From UBA3774 sp045600025 (GTDB lineage: Bacteria > Bacillota > Clostridia > Lachnospirales > Lachnospiraceae), in contig JAZRXC010000046.1 of assembly GCA_045600025.1 (NCBI GenBank), positions 1 through 5,886 on the forward strand: DNA of 5,886 nucleotides. Direction: 5' to 3'. Made by a program: the position numbers and the translations under genes. The notes below the pieces were generated by a model. It ran no database searches and was not told where the DNA came from. It worked only from the letters and a program-made list of their open reading frames with translations. Each line of letters starts with the position of its first letter. Within the stretch, counting starts at the first letter, position 1. Shown piece by piece: positions 4,356 to 5,886 of the stretch.

Positions 4356-5510
4356 ATGTCAGAAGTTTACACATATGTTGCGCCCTGCCATTTCGGGTTG
4401 GAAGCAATATGTAAAAAAGAAATACAGGATTTGGGCCTTTCGGTTACTTCTGTTGAGGACGGCAAGGTCACATTTACCGGAGATGCCCTAGCTGCTGCTA
4501 GGGCAAATATCTGTCTGCGTTCAGCAGAACGAGTATTATTACTTGTCGGAAGTTTTACTGCTGTTACGTGGGATGAGCTTTTTGAAAAGACAAAAGCGCT
4601 CGAATGGGAGCGCTTTATCCCTAAGGACGGACGATTTTGGGTTACAAAAGCCAATTCAATTAAGTCGGCACTTTTTTCTCCGAGCGATATCCAATCAATT
4701 ATGAAAAAGGCTATGGTAGAACGCCTTAAGACTGCTTACGGAATCAGCTGGTTCGATGAAAACGGAGCGGATTATCCGGTGCGTGTATCGATACTTAAAG
4801 ATAAGGTCACAGTCGGCCTTGATATGAGCGGACAATCACTTCACAAGCGAGGGTACAGGCAGCTTACGGCTAAAGCTCCAATAACCGAGACATTGGCGGC
4901 AGCACTTATCATGCTGACCCCTTGGCATGCTGACAGAATTCTTGTGGATCCTTTCTGCGGCAGCGGAACATTTCCGATAGAAGCAGCTATGATGGCAGCG
5001 CACATCGCACCGGGACTTGAGCGCGAATTCACTGCGGAAAGCTGGACCAATTTCATTCCCAAAAAGGTCTGGTATGAAGCAAGCGATGAGGCGCGCAGCA
5101 GCATTCATTTGGATATAGATACAGATATTCAAGGTTATGACATAGACGGAGATATAGTAAACGCTGCCAGGGCAAATGCACGTGCGGCCGGGGTAGACAA
5201 GCTGATTCATTTCCAGCAGCGTGACGTTAAGGATTTGAGCCACCCTAAGCGCTATGGTTTTATTATTACCAATCCGCCGTATGGTGAAAGAATAGGCGAG
5301 GCGGACGAGATACCACAGTTATATCGCACGCTGGGCGAACGCTATATGGCACTTTCTGACTGGTCTATGTATATGATTACCGCATATGAGGATGCAGAGC
5401 GCTGTATCGGGCGCAAAGCCGATAAAAACCGCAAGATATATAACGGAATGATGAAAACGTATTTTTATTCATTTATGGGCGCCAGACCGCCTAAAAAGCA
5501 GGATAGATGA
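4356..5510 (+). CDS. ypsC: THUMP-domain class I SAM-dependent RNA methyltransferase (YpsC/RlmL N-terminal family)
   Basis: A 384-aa cytoplasmic enzyme that transfers a methyl group from S-adenosylmethionine to rRNA. By relation to the N-terminal half of E. coli RlmKL the likely product is N2-methylguanosine at the 23S G2445 equivalent; the exact base is inferred. The N-terminal ~160 residues form the ferredoxin-like and THUMP RNA-binding part (YVAPCHFGLEAICKKEI at the start). The Rossmann methyltransferase follows: HKRGYR near 165-170, motif I D198-PFCGSGT with the SAM-binding glycines, an acidic GYDIDGDIV segment (motif II), QRDVKDL (motif III), and the catalytic N306-P-P-Y309 followed by GER (motif IV), typical of amino-group methylation of guanine or adenine. 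The length matches the Firmicutes YpsC form (~385 aa) without the RlmK half of the E. coli fusion. It is often labelled an N6-adenine DNA methylase, which the THUMP domain argues against. It overlaps the next gene by ATGA. Two perfect hairpins lie in its 5' third. Confidence 0.94.
   Translation: MSEVYTYVAPCHFGLEAICKKEIQDLGLSVTSVEDGKVTFTGDALAAARANICLRSAERVLLLVGSFTAVTWDELFEKTKALEWERFIPKDGRFWVTKANSIKSALFSPSDIQSIMKKAMVERLKTAYGISWFDENGADYPVRVSILKDKVTVGLDMSGQSLHKRGYRQLTAKAPITETLAAALIMLTPWHADRILVDPFCGSGTFPIEAAMMAAHIAPGLEREFTAESWTNFIPKKVWYEASDEARSSIHLDIDTDIQGYDIDGDIVNAARANARAAGVDKLIHFQQRDVKDLSHPKRYGFIITNPPYGERIGEADEIPQLYRTLGERYMALSDWSMYMITAYEDAERCIGRKADKNRKIYNGMMKTYFYSFMGARPPKKQDR
4485..4504 (+). other. 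perfect inverted repeat in the methyltransferase coding region (8-bp stem)
   Basis: GCCCTAGC (4485-4492) and GCTAGGGC (4497-4504) are exact reverse complements around a TGCT loop. No T-run follows, so this is not an intrinsic terminator. It may fold in mRNA; one hit of this size in 6 kb could be chance. Confidence 0.6.
4593..4616 (+). other. perfect inverted repeat in the methyltransferase coding region (9-bp stem)
   Basis: AAAGCGCTC (4593-4601) and GAGCGCTTT (4608-4616) pair exactly around a 6-nt loop (GAATGG). Only three T's end the arm and ATCC follows, so terminator function is unlikely. It lies about 90 nt after the first inverted repeat. Confidence 0.6.
5500..5503 (+). promoter_or_regulatory. 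ribosome binding site of the nucleotidase within the methyltransferase end
   Basis: AGGA lies only 3 nt before ATG 5507, shorter than usual. With the ATGA overlap (5507-5510) this points to termination-reinitiation coupling with the methyltransferase. Confidence 0.5.
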
Positions 5511-5886
5511 AAAGAATAGTATTTGCTACGGGTAATGAACATAAGATGCAGGAAATACGGCAGATTTTAAAAGACCTGCCGGTAGAGGTCGTATCCATGC
5601 GTGAGGCCGGTGTAGATATTGAAATAGAAGAGACCGGTACGACATTTGAAGAAAATGCATTGATAAAAGCCAGAGCCGTACATGAGGTAACAGGCGGTAT
5701 CGTACTGGCAGATGATTCCGGATTGGCAGTTGATGCATTAGACGGAGCTCCGGGCATATATTCTGCACGTTATATGGGTGAGGGTACACCTCAGGAAGTG
5801 AAAAATGCAGAGATAGTACGCCTTGTAAATGAATCCGGACGTCCTCGCTCGGCAAGATTCACTTCAGTAATTGCAGCTGTATTTGA
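5507..5886 (+). CDS. rdgB: XTP/dITP diphosphatase, RdgB/HAM1 family (partial, runs off the window)
   Basis: The first 126 codons of a family usually near 200 aa; the 3' part lies outside. The enzyme hydrolyses non-canonical purine triphosphates (XTP, dITP, ITP) to monophosphate and pyrophosphate in the cytoplasm, keeping deaminated bases out of DNA and RNA. Visible hallmarks are the N-terminal FATGNEHK (6-13; the T-G-N-x-x-K substrate/phosphate loop), EETGTTFEENA (41-51; acidic residues for the metal ion), and LADDSGLAVDAL (67-78; D69/D70 with the catalytic/metal acid), then GAPGIYSARY (80-89). The reading frame is open at the right edge; the final 'tttga' is not an in-frame stop. The start overlaps the methyltransferase stop as ATGA, so it is the third gene of the cluster. 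Confidence 0.96.
   Translation, partial: MKRIVFATGNEHKMQEIRQILKDLPVEVVSMREAGVDIEIEETGTTFEENALIKARAVHEVTGGIVLADDSGLAVDALDGAPGIYSARYMGEGTPQEVKNAEIVRLVNESGRPRSARFTSVIAAVF

Noticed and set aside
4836..5243. 135-aa open frame on the - strand inside the methyltransferase gene
   Set aside because: It is antisense to a well-supported gene with all methyltransferase motifs, has no recognisable domain and no promoter, and cysteine/isoleucine-rich composition typical of a shadow frame.
5526..5855. 109-aa open frame on the - strand opposite the nucleotidase gene
   Set aside because: It lies opposite conserved RdgB motifs; its His/Leu/Pro-rich composition and lack of a start signal mark it as a shadow.
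5875..5886. Stop codon at the window end (tttga) closing the nucleotidase gene
   Set aside because: TGA is not in the reading frame: the frame reads GTA-TTT-GA and stays open past the edge, and the protein would be far shorter than its family.

Overview
The window looks like a chromosomal segment of a Gram-positive, low-to-moderate G+C bacterium, most likely a Clostridia member of the Lachnospiraceae type. The reasons are a Firmicutes-like 23S rRNA tail, strong AGGAGG-type ribosome binding sites, TATAAT promoters with a TG extension, A/T-rich codon choice, a lipoprotein L,D-transpeptidase with a YoaR-type (PG_binding_4) stalk, and a YpsC-length methyltransferase followed by an RdgB-type nucleotidase. 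This assignment is inferred from gene content; no database search was run.

Layout, all on the + strand. (1) About 1-151 is the 3' end of a 23S rRNA gene, followed by a 48-nt spacer, tRNA-Asn(GTT) at 200-271 without an encoded CCA, and a rho-independent terminator at 284-310 that closes the rRNA operon. There is no 5S rRNA gene between the 23S gene and the terminator. (2) 381-2171 is a monocistronic gene for a 596-aa protein with one membrane helix at each end. Its large extracellular part combines a MacB/FtsX-permease-like ectodomain with two long heptad coils. It has its own promoter candidate and a strong terminator at 2183-2212. (3) 2269-5886 (running off the end) is a tight three-gene cluster: a lipoprotein L,D-transpeptidase with an Ig-like domain and a repetitive Pro/Thr/Ser tail, a THUMP-type rRNA methyltransferase (YpsC/RlmL family), and the first 126 codons of an XTP/dITP diphosphatase. 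The gaps are 8 nt and an ATGA overlap, so the three are probably co-transcribed and translationally coupled.

Functionally, the cluster joins a cell-wall cross-linking enzyme to two housekeeping enzymes of RNA modification and nucleotide-pool cleaning. No biochemical link between these is evident, and shared transcription is the simplest reading. The most unusual item is the 596-aa protein. It looks like the first extracellular domain of a large coiled-coil ABC permease (FtsX/MacB class) cut free of its transporter: there is no FtsX transmembrane core and no ATPase in the window. Its two coils have different heptad cores, one leucine-based and one aromatic, and a possible HHCC metal site lies between them. 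No CRISPR array, insertion sequence, phage gene or defence system is present. Apart from the RNA operon, no stretch over 300 bases lacks a gene.
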